Below are positions 1-10,705 of a stretch of 64,000 nucleotides of DNA, piece after piece. The notes under the pieces are model-generated. The model was given only the letters and a program-made list of their open reading frames with translations, was not told the DNA's origin and ran no database searches. The translations under genes were made by a program, and so were the position numbers. This DNA is from Diaporthe sp. PMI_573 (taxonomy: Eukaryota > Ascomycota > Sordariomycetes > Diaporthales > Diaporthaceae). The first letter of the stretch is position 1, and every line of letters begins with the position of its first letter. The stretch lies in NCBI GenBank assembly GCA_021399435.1, contig JAJTUP010000006.1, forward strand, positions 186,001 through 250,000. The letters run 5' to 3'.

Positions 1-3000
1 GTAGGAAGCGGGCAGGAATCCTGTGGATTGGGCGATAGGGACAGGCCGGGACTGTTCTGTTGATGAGCTTGGCAGAGCAGAGCGGAGGAGCAAAATGAAT
101 GAATGTGGGAGGGTGGAAAGCAGGTAAAGAAAGTAAGTAGGAGCGAGTGAGGCCTTGCAAGTTCAGTCGACAGACGGTACATGTATACGTGGAACCAGGG
201 GGGGTGGCTCGGTGTGGAATTGCGTAAGACAGCCCAGTTCGTCTGGAGGGGCTGGAATGTTGACGACGGCATCAGATCAGGGATTCATTCAGGCGTGTCA
301 GGGAACAGGATGAGAGAGAAGTGGGCCTCGCAAACATCTGATCATGGGGCAAAAAGATGGGATTGCAGATGCAGATAACAGTACTGTGAGATAGATGCGC
401 ATGTGGGTGCAGTGGCGTTGCCGAGGGCTGCTGTTCTCTGAATTCTAAAGATACACAGCAGGGCAAACAAGCACAAACTTCATTCGAGTTGATCCTGCGT
501 GTTTGGTCGTATAATATTTACGGTATTGTATGTAGACTATGTGTGTACATTTGCCTGGAAACATTGGCGAAGGTCTGCGGTCTGCAGTCTGCATGTAGAT
601 AGATGCCAAGGTAGGTACAAAGTACACATTGGTGTGAAACTGTGTTTCTGGCATCCTGAGTGGTCGCGTGCCTGGCTTCCTCTTCTCAACGGACGAAACG
701 GCATCATCGATACTTCCTTCCTTCCCTATTTCTCCCCCTTCTCTGGCTACGGGTGTCGCGTGCACAATCTCCTGTTCCGTTCTTTCCGACATTGGTTGCA
801 ACCAACAGAGTGTGTAAACCCCTGCGAGCCCAGAGTGCGTACGCGTCTTGGCGCTTGTTCGTCATGGAACAGGGTCGCACGGTGACATGGGCCCAGAGGG
901 AAAGGATGCAGATTTTATCATCCAGCACCACCCAAGGAAGAGCCTCCCTCTGTACAACAGACTCCCATCACCACCCAAACTCGCGCTTAATTGAAACTTT
1001 ATTCGGAACGGGGACATGTCGAGACGCGTCCACCCGAGCAGAAGCTTGCACGGGCTTGACTCGCCGTCCCGTCCGACACCGTCCACTGTCATCAATGCCA
1101 TGGTCCACCCCATGCCAAGGTCTGTCCTCCTGCAGTGCCATGCCTCCGACAGCCTCCCCAACAAACAGTGCCAGAGTGCCCAGTCTGCCGGCCTGCCGGT
1201 GGCTCTGGCGATACCAAGAAAGCCAAGTTACGCACGCTGACATCCAAAACTCCGACCCTCTGCAAACACCAGCTCATGATCGGCATTCCTCAGGGGCTTC
1301 TCAAACAGCCTGAACCACCAGCATGTCACCGTCTCTCCTGCTCGAGCTACAGCACAGGACAATTATCTTATTTGCTGCAGCCAACCCACCAGGCCGGCGC
1401 CACTTCACGCAGCTCAGCCCAAGTAATCCTCTACAGCTGCTAAGGCGACGCGCGGCCCCATCACCGCACGTTCTCTGTGTGTGTGGGACGTGTGACGGGC
1501 CCTCGGGTTTGTGCTGGCCGCCCATGGCCTTGCCCAAGACCGGCCGCACTCCGGGGGCCGTTTCGCTGGCGCTACGCCTTTTTGCGGGTGTCGGTCGCTT
1601 TGGGGGGCAGGATCTTAGCACTAAATTTAATGCGGGCTTGACGACTTCTTCTGTCTCGGAGCCGCGTACACAGTAACAGCTGGCGGTCTGCCCCCTGCCC
1701 CCCTGCCCTGGGCTGCCGTTCATTATCCCGGCCTCCTGGTCCCACCGGCGTGGCATTGCCGCGGGAGGGCTGGAGGGGCGAAGCAGCATGGTGACGCCCG
1801 ACCCGGTCGTCCCCCACGCGATATCCGACGACGACTCAATCTACCTACCGTGTGTGGGCTGCGTAGGCTCCAGGGCCCAACTAAAGCTCCTGGGTCGTCC
1901 ACGCAGCCAGGGCAACGCAAGCATTCAGATCCAGCCCTGCAGGTTCCGCAGGCGGGGCCAAGACCATCTATGCCAATTTATCACCCACGCCAGTGCCCTC
2001 GAGATCTGCTCCCAACAAGGAGTCTATTAATCTATCACAAGGAACGAAATCCTGCTCTGCCCAACTGGTGGAACAACGGGTCCACTGGGGGCGGCACCGC
2101 ATTCGTGCTCTTGTCTGTGACATGTCTTGTGCTTACCGACGCCCAGTGTGCCACTATGTATGCAGCCTGCCCCCAAAAGCTGATCCTCCGACGATCTTCA
2201 CCACTCGCATGGCAAAGTCCCGGAAACACGGCAATCTGCCCAGCATCAGAAGACCAGTACCGAGCCTCGATGTTTTGGAAGAGTTGCCCTGGGCAGCTTG
2301 GCCAGCAATAAGATGTCGCGTGCCATTGCTCAACGCCGGCCAATTGGGACCGTCTCGACAACACAATCGAGAGGCGCCTTCCGAAGGGCTCTGGCAAGGG
2401 AGGGCTCCCGCAGAAGAATAACTGCTGCCTGTGAGAATTCAGCTCGCTGGGCGCTTGCGTGTCGTCCCCCAAGGCCGTCATTATGGCCTCATAATGCTGA
2501 CAATCTGCAAGCCCGGCCGCTAAAAGATTATATCTGACTTTTGTCGGAGTGCTTCTCGCTTGGCGGAGACGCTTCGCTTAGCCCTTTGGCTATTCCTGTC
2601 CGTGCTGGCTGACTGGGGCGGCTTCGTTCTGGTCCTGTCCTATTGTAGATGCACACACGGCTGGTTCGCCAAGCCTGCTCGCCTCGGAACATCAGCTCCA
2701 GATTCATATCCCTAGAGGCCCCTTCCTTCATCGACCTTTTGGCGCAAGTGCGTCAGACGGACAGAGGCAAGGCTAACATGACAACTGTGGGTGAGCCATG
2801 AAGCATGCGATCGGCGATCCAATCCCTCATGGATGAGCCTCAGTGCCGTTGTGGGACAAGGCCCAGAGACTTTGAGACGCCTGGATGAGGTGGAGGTATC
2901 GAAACGAAGCAATATACGGGTTGCGCTTGGCTTTCTCACGGTATCAACATCTTCGTACTTCCTCGCAACCAGGTAATAGAGCTCTCAGTCCGTTTCTTCC

Positions 3001-3179
3001 CAAGGTCTCGATGGGATATCAACTCTCCGCTGAGATAACATTCATCCGCTGTTAGTCTTGCACCATTATAGATATGAGTAAATGGAAATCGTGTCATCTG
3101 AGCCGGTTCAAGCAGACTAGGGCCTCCTCCTGACCTACACCTCAACTCACGATGTGGTCTGGTTTATCGCTGTTCATCT
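1..3179. other. Stretch without a supported gene at the left edge
   Basis: No reading frame here shows a recognisable domain or a coherent exon series; the longest frames (for example 660-1313 plus) are low-complexity Ser/Arg/Pro frames typical of non-coding GC-rich DNA. The first kilobase has minus-strand CT-richness, which would fit a promoter or 5' leader of a minus-strand gene lying off the left edge, but that is inference. A short plus-strand frame around 2791-2976 ends in a hydrophobic segment and could be a decayed gene tail; I could not place it in a family. Confidence 0.5.
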
Positions 3180-3600
3180 AGTCCGCATTTCCTCAGTCCA
3201 TGGAGCGAGCTTTGCTTGAGTAACTATTCGCTACGCGGCTACAGCATCTATGAGTGACCACCTGGGCAGCGCCTACCGCCAAACCTCCTGTGGGATGAAC
3301 CTCCAAGGGACAACCTCTTATGGAACGGCCTCCTGTATCCAAAAGGATAATCTCTCATAAGACAACCTCCTGTATCCAATAGAATACCCTCTTGTAGAAC
3401 TGCCTCCTATTAGATAGCTTCCTATAGAATGATATCTTAGAGGATAGCCTCTCTTGCGAAAACCTCCTGTGGGAAAACATCCTGTGGGAAAATCTTGAGT
3501 GGAACATCTTCCTACGGGATAACCAGACAGACGATAAGTCACAGGAGCTCCACGATGAGATGAGAGTGAGGCATCAAGACAAAGCAATACTATACGACGC
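3180..3600 (-). repeat. Dispersed 15-bp-unit element, copy A
   Basis: Read on the minus strand, this copy has a 5' part resembling the GGAGCCYCTGTGGCTT block of the other copies (about 3536-3580). Then comes a degenerate array of units such as CACAGGAGGTTTTC and GGATACAGGAGG (about 3280-3535), then a 3' block with TGCCCAGGTGG, GTAGCCGCGTAGCG and AAGCAAAGCTCG (about 3206-3290). The order and sequence match copies C, D and E. The extreme 5' end is too diverged to place exactly. It starts about 49 bp past the stop codon of the F-box-type gene and has the same orientation as that gene. Frames across it are interrupted, so I call it non-coding. Confidence 0.8.
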
Positions 3601-3648
3601 TAAGGTAACATTTCTTCGTTAGTCGGCTGAAACATAGCCTTGTGCACC

Positions 3649-5217
3649 TTATGACGGTACTCCACGGCATGGGCGGTCAAAGCACCCCGGGAAGGGGAAC
3701 TCGAAGTCCTTCTTGCTGTGCTCGGCACGCACCACCCCGTCCTTGTCACGGACAACATCATAAGAAAAACCCCACAATCGAACGAATTCCAGCCCTGGGT
3801 ATGATTTCGCAAATTGCTCGGCTTCCTCCCCTAACCTCCGCTGTCTATGCGTTGACCCCGCGAAACCTATGGCTTCGTCCCAAGAAAAGGGGAATATGCA
3901 AGACAGAACGAGGCGCTGGAGACTCGGGAACTGGAGTACCCGCATTGTATGAGCATCCAAGAGCGGAACGGTTATATCCGACCGAACGATGACGAGATAT
4001 AGTTCCTTCAGTGACGCATGCGGATTGAGGTTCTTGGACAAGGCTCCAAGCAGTGGCTCTGGAAGCCACGTATTGTCCCATACCAAGAACAACTTTTCGA
4101 GTCTGTGTAAATGGCGTAGTGCTGGTAGCAGTTCTTGCCGCCACAACACCTGGGGGCCGACTCGAGTGAAAGCGAATGACGTCAGGTTCGGCAGGTTCTC
4201 TAGAAAGGTGAAAGTCTTCAGCCTCGGCGTCGGGCTGAGAGACATCCTCCGGCCGGGCTTTGCACTCTGGGGTTTGTAATTTACCACCAGGGTTTCGAGT
4301 TTGGAGAACTCATTTGGTGTTGTCAAAACCTCCCTGATCGCCTCCGAAGAACAGTCGACGCTCAGGTTGCGGATGTTTTTGCTTTTCAATAGCAGACTCC
4401 GTACAGTGGACCGGTCAAGAGACGAGGCCCATTGAATGTCGAGACGAGTTAGCTTGCTGAAGCTCAAGCTTGAGTCGAAAGACAGTGTGTTGGTGCAACA
4501 TTGCGTTATGGTCAACTGGTCGAGTGTAGGGGAACAGAGGCGCAGAATATTCTCCCACTGGAGTCCAAGGGTTCGAGGCACGTCTGCAAAGAGTTCCATG
4601 GCAAGGCTGGTGATGGGCCAGCACACGCCTTCTGTCATGCGGGGACAGATGGTCGTTGCTTTACCACACAACGTGACGCGTCCAGCTCTAGACCCGACCA
4701 GGCTGTTGAGCAGGCCCTGGCTGAGTGTGACATTACAAGTCTGTAATGTATCCAGATGTGGCAGACTTGGGATGACCAGATGGAGGTTGGGATTGATGTA
4801 CGCCTCGGTGCGGGGAACGATTTCATCTGCTAGTTGTCGACGTCCATTAAAAGTGTGGTTGACAACGACTCTCCGAATGCATGCCCCGAGCGAGGGTTTT
4901 TGGGTCCGTCCGGGCCCCTCGCGATTCTGCTGCCTCTCGATGGCTTCCGACGTGAGCAGAGCAAGAATTCCGTTAAGACAGTCGAGACTCGCGTCGAAGG
5001 TCACCTTGCGAAACTGGACAGTCCGGGCAAGCTGTCGGAAGCCACCGCTGAGCAAGGCAAGCCACGCCATGTCGACCTTGCTGTCAACCAAATCTTGAAG
5101 AATGAGGGCCAATGCGTCATCTGATAGAAGAAAAAGAGTGCCCCATCCTGGGTCCAACCCCTGTGTTCCCAAGGTGTCCCGGAATGTCATAGGCCGTAGC
5201 AAGTCAGGCTGAGGCAT
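3649..5217 (-). CDS. F-box/leucine-rich-repeat-type protein
   Basis: This is an intronless 522-residue frame with an ATG at 5217 and TAA at 3649. An F-box-like segment at about residues 28-60 (SDDALALILQDLVDSK onwards) is followed by a long region of Leu/Ile-rich segments with the spacing of fungal F-box-linked LRR arrays (LTRLDIQWAS, LEKLFLVWD, LKELYLVIV, LQRLVLSCI). Such proteins usually act as substrate adaptors of SCF ubiquitin ligases, binding Skp1 through the F-box and a target through the LRR part; the target cannot be read from sequence. Paralogues are numerous and fast-evolving in filamentous fungi. Copy A of the repeat element lies directly downstream. The F-box is weak by eye, so a plain LRR protein is the alternative. 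Confidence 0.75.
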   Translation of the reverse strand: MPQPDLLRPMTFRDTLGTQGLDPGWGTLFLLSDDALALILQDLVDSKVDMAWLALLSGGFRQLARTVQFRKVTFDASLDCLNGILALLTSEAIERQQNREGPGRTQKPSLGACIRRVVVNHTFNGRRQLADEIVPRTEAYINPNLHLVIPSLPHLDTLQTCNVTLSQGLLNSLVGSRAGRVTLCGKATTICPRMTEGVCWPITSLAMELFADVPRTLGLQWENILRLCSPTLDQLTITQCCTNTLSFDSSLSFSKLTRLDIQWASSLDRSTVRSLLLKSKNIRNLSVDCSSEAIREVLTTPNEFSKLETLVVNYKPQSAKPGRRMSLSPTPRLKTFTFLENLPNLTSFAFTRVGPQVLWRQELLPALRHLHRLEKLFLVWDNTWLPEPLLGALSKNLNPHASLKELYLVIVRSDITVPLLDAHTMRVLQFPSLQRLVLSCIFPFSWDEAIGFAGSTHRQRRLGEEAEQFAKSYPGLEFVRLWGFSYDVVRDKDGVVRAEHSKKDFEFPFPGCFDRPCRGVPS

Positions 5218-6176
5218 TTTGAGATATTGCTGGGGCTTGACGTCAGGTGACGCCTGCTGTCACTCGAGATATGGTCGAGGAGGTCTAGTCGTCCGTGTGG
5301 ATCATTGATGATGAAATTTCTTGATGATTACTTCTCGTCTGGCGCGTAGTATTGATGAAAGGGTGTTGCTGCTTGGATGTTGACTATGCAATGCCGTGTA
5401 TGTCCAGGTAAAAACCTTCTGCGAAGCCGACTGGTGATGAGAGAGCGAAGTGTTTTTTTTTTCTGTGAGAGCAAGGGATGAGCCTGCCCTTTCTACCCAT
5501 CGATCGAGAGGCTCTCGGACACAAAGTTTGGCAGGTGCTATTCTGTGCCTCACTCTTGTCGAGAGAGGAAGGAGCAGCGCCGGTTCCATCGTCGACGACC
5601 ATATCGGTTGCAATGCCGCAATGGACACAAATACCAATGGCCTCCCTGTATGCTCTAGAACTTTCTGAGCAGTCGTGACTTGGAAACACCAGCAAGTATC
5701 AGCTCTGCTCAGGTTTGTTGAACTGCAGAGGAAAATGGAACCCACTGCTGCATGTGGTTTAGCATTCATTAAGCATAGCTCACAGTAGCCCAAGCTTACA
5801 AGGGATGCTCTGGGGCGGAGCTTAATCTACTTCTCCTGGAACGTGTAAAAGAGTTTCTTGAGCAGGGATTAATCGGATCTTATCAATCTGCTTGCCACTA
5901 TTCACAACCTTACTACCCTCTCTACCCTCTCTCCAAAATACTCCTCTACCTAGAGCAGTCCCTTGCAATCTCAAGCCACTCTAGGCTATACTTATCCTTT
6001 ATACATTGCATTACGATTCCCCAGCTAACAACCTCACTACAACCCCCCCTGGCTGGCAAAAAAATCAAGTAGTCAAGCAAAGTCAGCTATCTCCCCAGAG
6101 CATACAGAGGGCCATAGATAGCTAACTTTAATGAAATCAACTCAACTAATCGTATAGTCACTTCCTGGTTTCAATA
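5218..6176. other. Upstream region of the F-box-type gene, with a G-poor AT-rich stretch
   Basis: No gene is supported. The first 500 bp would hold the promoter of the minus-strand F-box-type gene. Bases of about 5830-6130 are strikingly poor in G and rich in A, T and C, unlike the flanks. This could be a mutated (RIP-like) remnant of a transposable element, but no terminal repeats or protein remnant could be recognised. Confidence 0.4.
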
Positions 6177-6570
6177 GGGTATCTGCTATGGGGTCACGGC
6201 ATCTGTGTAGTAAATCACTGGGGCAGTGTTCACTAGATAACTATCTGCAGGATAACATCCTGTGGGATTATATTCTTTATCACGACCTTCTATGTGTAAA
6301 CCTCCTTGAGAATAGCTTCTTGTGCTTAATCTCTTGTGGCATAACCACCTCTAGAAAAACCTCCGGGGATGACTTCCTGGATAACCGCTTGTAGGATAGC
6401 TTGCTAAGGAAGAACTCCCTACAGGAGACCCTTCTAAGCAGCGGGAGGCCTTTCTCGGGGATAACAGTCCATGGGATAGGCGGGTAGATGGAGTAGTGTA
6501 GCCACAGATGACTCCATAATTTCGTTTTTTTTCAAGAACGTGGTTGTGTTGTTGTAATAATGTTTGTGAT
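6177..6570 (-). repeat. Dispersed 15-bp-unit element, copy B
   Basis: Read on the minus strand, it begins ATCACAAACATTATTACAAC at 6570, matching the 5' block of copies D and E. It continues with a CTGTGGCT motif and CATCTACC (about 6485-6510) and then a very degenerate array (units such as CACAGGATGTTATCC) down to about 6240. It ends with the 3' block (TTTACTACACAGATG, CATAGCAGATACCC) at about 6177-6225. The last part of the 3' block seen in copies D and E is missing, so this copy is 3'-truncated. It lies 43 bp past the methyltransferase stop codon in the same orientation as that gene. Confidence 0.8.
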
Positions 6571-6613
6571 ATTCCTGATGCTAAGCCCGCCCGTCTCCTT
6601 GTTCCCTACCACC

Positions 6614-8027
6614 TCACTTCGTCTTCGCTGACTCTACAGGACCACCAGGTTTCCTCGCGCTCACAGAGATATACTTCCAGTGCTCATGACCCGCCATCCC
6701 CCCAACCCCAGCAATAGTGTTGATAAAGAACCGGTCCAGCCCCAGCAACTTGACAATATAATACGGCACGATAGCCATCCAGTAGAACAGCCTCAGCATG
6801 GGCCGCACATTCTCCGAGTAATCCACAATATCAACATCCACGAACCCGACCTCCTCGAGCGTCCGCCTCAGCCGCCCCGGCGTCATCAGGTCAAGCGGCA
6901 TCGCGCTGTACTTGACCACGAAGTCCGTGTCGGCGGCCAGCTTCCCCGTCTCCTCAGCCCTGCGCACGCGCGTCTCGTACTCGTGCTCGACGAGCCGGCC
7001 CCCCGGTTTCAGGATGCGGTAGAACCCGCGCAGGACCGTCTCCAGGTCCGTGGCGTGCACGAGCGTCTCCATCGTGTACACGCCGTCGAGGGACTCATCT
7101 GCGATCCACTCCAGGTGGTGGTAGTCTGCCCTCCGCGCCGTGACCTGGCCCTCTGGCAGGCCCGACCGCTGGATGTTGCGCCGGGCCTTTTCCACGTGGT
7201 GCTCGACGACGTCGATGGCAGTTACTCGCTGTGGGGTGACGGTCAATATCTGGTGGCTTGGGGTGGGTCTTCTACTCTCGCGGACATATACGTACCAGTC
7301 CATGGCGGGCCATGTACAGCGCAACATGGCCGATACCGCAGCCCGCGTCTAGCACCGAGGATCCCTCGGGCAGGTTGAGCCGCTCGAACATCTTCTGCTC
7401 CATTCTGCGCAGGGATGGCGTGATTGGGAATGCAAACCATGTGTCATGGTCCCTGTGTGCTTGTCAGTGGGATAGCGTTCCGCTGGGAGACAGTAGCCGA
7501 TCCAGTCAAGGAAGCTAGCGAGGAGAGGTGCTGGGGAAAATCTGTAGAGTCGAGAATAGAGCATCCAATGGCCCCTGCCAGATCCTCCATAGTTCATGAA
7601 GAAACCCAGAGCCGTTCGGAATAGATAGACACCCGCCTCACACGCACACCTAAATGAGGACCACAGCAGAATATGCGTCGCAAACGATTGGCCCTCGTCA
7701 CCAGCAGAGCACCACATCACGCTGGCCATGCCATAACTGTCGTCACTCGACGACAGCAACCAAGACATCATCCCCTGGGTGCTCGTACCAGGCAGCAACC
7801 CTGACCCTCCACAACAGCACCAACCAGCCCTTGACATCCAAGTGATATGCCCTCTGCAGAGGAGATTCGGGGCAAAGCAGGCACACATACCAATATCCAA
7901 AATGCCGCGTGCCACCAAGGACAAGCCGGTACCCGACGCGGGACTCGAGCGACTGGTAGTAAGACTGGAGCTCGGGGTTGTCATTGATCAGGGGCCCAGC
8001 CTCGCCTCCGGTTGCACCCGGAGCCAT
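6614..8027 (-). CDS. SAM-dependent methyltransferase, sterol C-24 methyltransferase-like
   Basis: Three-exon model, complement of join(6614..7228, 7296..7452, 7891..8027), giving 302 residues. Phases agree at both junctions, and the joined exons give HFGYWDHDTW, the conserved entry of this fungal family. The SAM-binding motif I is [16 protein letters not shown] (about residues 79-94) and the acidic loop is AIDVVEHH (about 102-109). A hydrophobic C-terminal segment ([19 protein letters not shown]) suggests membrane association. The enzyme should transfer a methyl group from SAM to a lipid-like acceptor; the family includes Erg6, but many fungal members act in secondary metabolism and this one is not the housekeeping Erg6 by length. 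The first intron (438 bp) is long for this genome, and an upstream minus-strand frame reads through it without a stop. Repeat copy B follows the stop codon. Confidence 0.85.
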
Positions 8028-8680
8028 GTTGTCGACGAGAAGAAACCACCAAAGTTCAAGAGGGGGAGAAATGAATGGGATCAAGTCTGCCTAGGATTGA
8101 GAAAATTATTCGAGGTTGGCGTTGAAAGGATAGATTCGATGTTCCGGCCGTAGGAGTGCAAGGCCGGGAGCGCCGTATTCTGGACAAGCGAAAGCCGCGA
8201 AGGATCTGTGGAGTCTGTAGCTAGCCAAGGGCTGGTGATTTGGGCCAGAATTGTCACGTCCAACAAAAGCGACAAATAGAGGCCATCCGGATTTATTTAC
8301 CTACGCCTGCCAACATCGAATGAGGCTGAGGCTATGACAAACCCGGGCGGTCCGGTCCGCTCACCGTTTGTGGCTTTGTCCCTGCGTCAAGCCAACCGCA
8401 TTCTTGTCAATGTAACCATGATGTCAAGCTGTGCCGTAGCACCAACACAGCCTCATCATCTGTGGATTGCCTGCAAGATTATTCCAAACATCTGTCACAT
8501 TACGGAAGAAGCTCTAATGCAGTTAGGTTATAGTTTTCCGCTTTCGTTACACCCCCCATCCTCATATCGCCGCCTTGATATCATAAAGCAGCCTCGTAAT
8601 ACATGAGAGGATATGGAATGCACGTCTATAAGGCAGTCCTCCCAAGCTCATCTCTAGAAAAACACCACCAAGTGCGACAT
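8028..8680. promoter_or_regulatory. Methyltransferase promoter region and acl2 3' flank
   Basis: This 653-bp gap lies between the 3' end of acl2 and the 5' end of the methyltransferase gene, both on the minus strand. It should carry the acl2 3' UTR (near 8600-8680) and the methyltransferase promoter. No coding exon, repeat or structured RNA was recognised. Confidence 0.5.
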
Positions 8681-10705
8681 TTAACCTTGGAACTCCTGAA
8701 CCTTCGCCTTCTCCCACTCGCCGGGGACCAGCGCCAGGGGCACGATACCCGACACGTGCATGTCAGGTCCGAAGATGTGCGTGTCCAGGCCAAGCTCGTG
8801 GGTGGCCGACTTCATGTTCTTCAGACCCTCCTGCCAGTTGGGACCGGCACGACGGACCCAGATCTTGACGTTGTGTTCCTTCAGAGAGTTGGCGTATTCC
8901 CGCAGAGCGCGGATGACACCCTTGAAAGTAGAAGCGACGTTGGTGAAGTTGGCAATACCACCTCCGATGAACAGAACCTTGCCCTGCTCGGACACTGGTG
9001 CACGCAGCATCAGGTCCAGGACAGTGCGGGCGTAGTGGAAGGTCTGCGACTCGGTGGGCGCACCAGAGTACTCACTATTGCATCGTTAGCGTCACGAAAC
9101 CTATTTTCACACTCAAGGGGGTCCTATCTTACCCGTAGTTGGCGAGCTCGTCGGCGAAGCCAGCAGAGGCAATTGCATCAGCGTACACGACGGAAGCACC
9201 ACCACCAGCGACCAGGGTCCAGATACGCCCGTTGGGGTTCAGGACAGTCAACTTCAGCGAAGCACCGGTCTTGGCATCAAGCTCGGCAATGTAAGCCTCC
9301 TCCTTGGTCAGCTCACGGCCGAAGGGAGCGGGGAACTCCATCGGTGGGCCGGCATCAACGCTGACGGCACCGTTCTTGGACACAACGTTGGTGAGACCCA
9401 GAGCGGCAGGTGACCGGGCGATAGCCCACTTGACACCACACTCGAAGTCTGCGGTCTGGTCCAGCTTGGCAGCGAGATCCAGGAAGTGAACAGAGGCGGA
9501 TGTGGCGTCCTCGTTGGGGATGACAACGAGAGGGTTGATCTCGAGGTAGGTGAACTGGCAGTCGACGTACACAGCGTACAGCCGTGTGATGAAGTCGACC
9601 AGGACATTGTGAACACCCTTGGGGACATCGGCGAGCAGAACGTTGGCGATCTCCTCGTTGGATGGGTACTGGGAGAGGTCGACGGGAATCAGAAGCTTCT
9701 TGGCCTTAGCGTCGACATCACCGACATCAACACCACCCTCGTGTGTGAAGAGGATCCAGTCGCCCTGTGAAACGAAGCGTATTAGTAGGCCGTATGATGA
9801 ATAGCACAAGGAACCCCGAGCGGTTTAGGAAGGTGCCGCGAGCATTCGGAAGAGATTAGGGGCGGGAGGCCGGATGCAACGGTGTCAAGGAGGGCTAGAG
9901 TGGTTGATACCGGCCCGCACTTCGGGCTGCAGACCGCTTAAAGTGTCCCATTTGGCCCTTCCGTTCGTCCGCAAACTAGACCTGCACGGGAGCCAAATTG
10001 CCTGGGGATCCACCGGCACGGAACGAGGCCAATTTTGTGCACTTATAAAGCCAAGCGGTTTTCCCGGCCTCTTCCTCCATCCACTTCCACAAGTGTACTC
10101 GTGGACGGACATCCGAAGAATGTGACCGAGGGGCATCCGCCAGGACCAACTCAATTCGTGGGTGTGTCCGCACTTGCTGTCGACCCAGAACCGGTCCGCA
10201 CCGCCGCCGCATCCATTGGCAAAGAAGATCCTATCCGACGCGCAAAAGCAAGAATGAAACTCACATCTCGGACTGAGTTGATGTTGATGTAGTACTCAGT
10301 GCCTGCCGGGTGAGGGACGAAAGGCTCGACGAGGAACTGACGCAGGACACCCTCGACGTGCTCGACCTTCTGGGTCTTTCCGGCGCGCTCAGCAACCCAG
10401 GCCTTCGCCTCGGCCCAGGTCTTGTTCAGGGCCAGGAGACCGCTCTTGCCTCGCCTCTTGATCAGCTGGTCAGGCTTCGCGACGAACTTGGCGCCGTCCT
10501 GGAGCAGCCAAGGGTAAGTGACCTCGGCCTGGTTCAGGACATCCTCGACAGCGGCGTCCTCTGGGAAGTACAGAGAAGCGAGCCTTGGGGGAGCGTTGTG
10601 CTTGGTTGGTTGCGGCAGAGGAGAGGGCTTGATGACGGGGGCGCGGGTGAGGTGGTAGTTGAGGATGGCCTTGCCATCAGCTTCGGTAATGGACTTTGCG
10701 GACAT
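8681..10705 (-). CDS. acl2: ATP-citrate lyase subunit 2
   Basis: Model: complement of join(8681..9074, 9133..9764, 10265..10705), 488 residues, close to the usual 480-490. Junctions keep frame ([16 protein letters not shown] and [15 protein letters not shown]). The N-terminal part is the ATP-grasp-like, succinyl-CoA-synthetase-beta-type domain (ATP and citrate binding); the C-terminal part carries the CoA-ligase-like stretch with [17 protein letters not shown]. With Acl1 it cleaves citrate with CoA and ATP to acetyl-CoA and oxaloacetate in the cytosol, feeding lipid and polyketide synthesis and histone acetylation. Split subunits are characteristic of ascomycetes. The gene is divergent from acl1, so both probably share control elements. 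The first intron (500 bp) is long compared with the 58-bp second intron. Confidence 0.97.

Noticed and set aside
660..1313. 217-codon plus-strand frame near the left edge
   Set aside because: Low-complexity Ser/Arg/Pro composition with no domain or supporting splice structure.
7349..7984. 211-codon minus-strand frame through the first methyltransferase intron
   Set aside because: It does not join in frame to the SAM-binding exon; the spliced model gives conserved HFGYW/DHDTW instead. An alternative isoform is not excluded.
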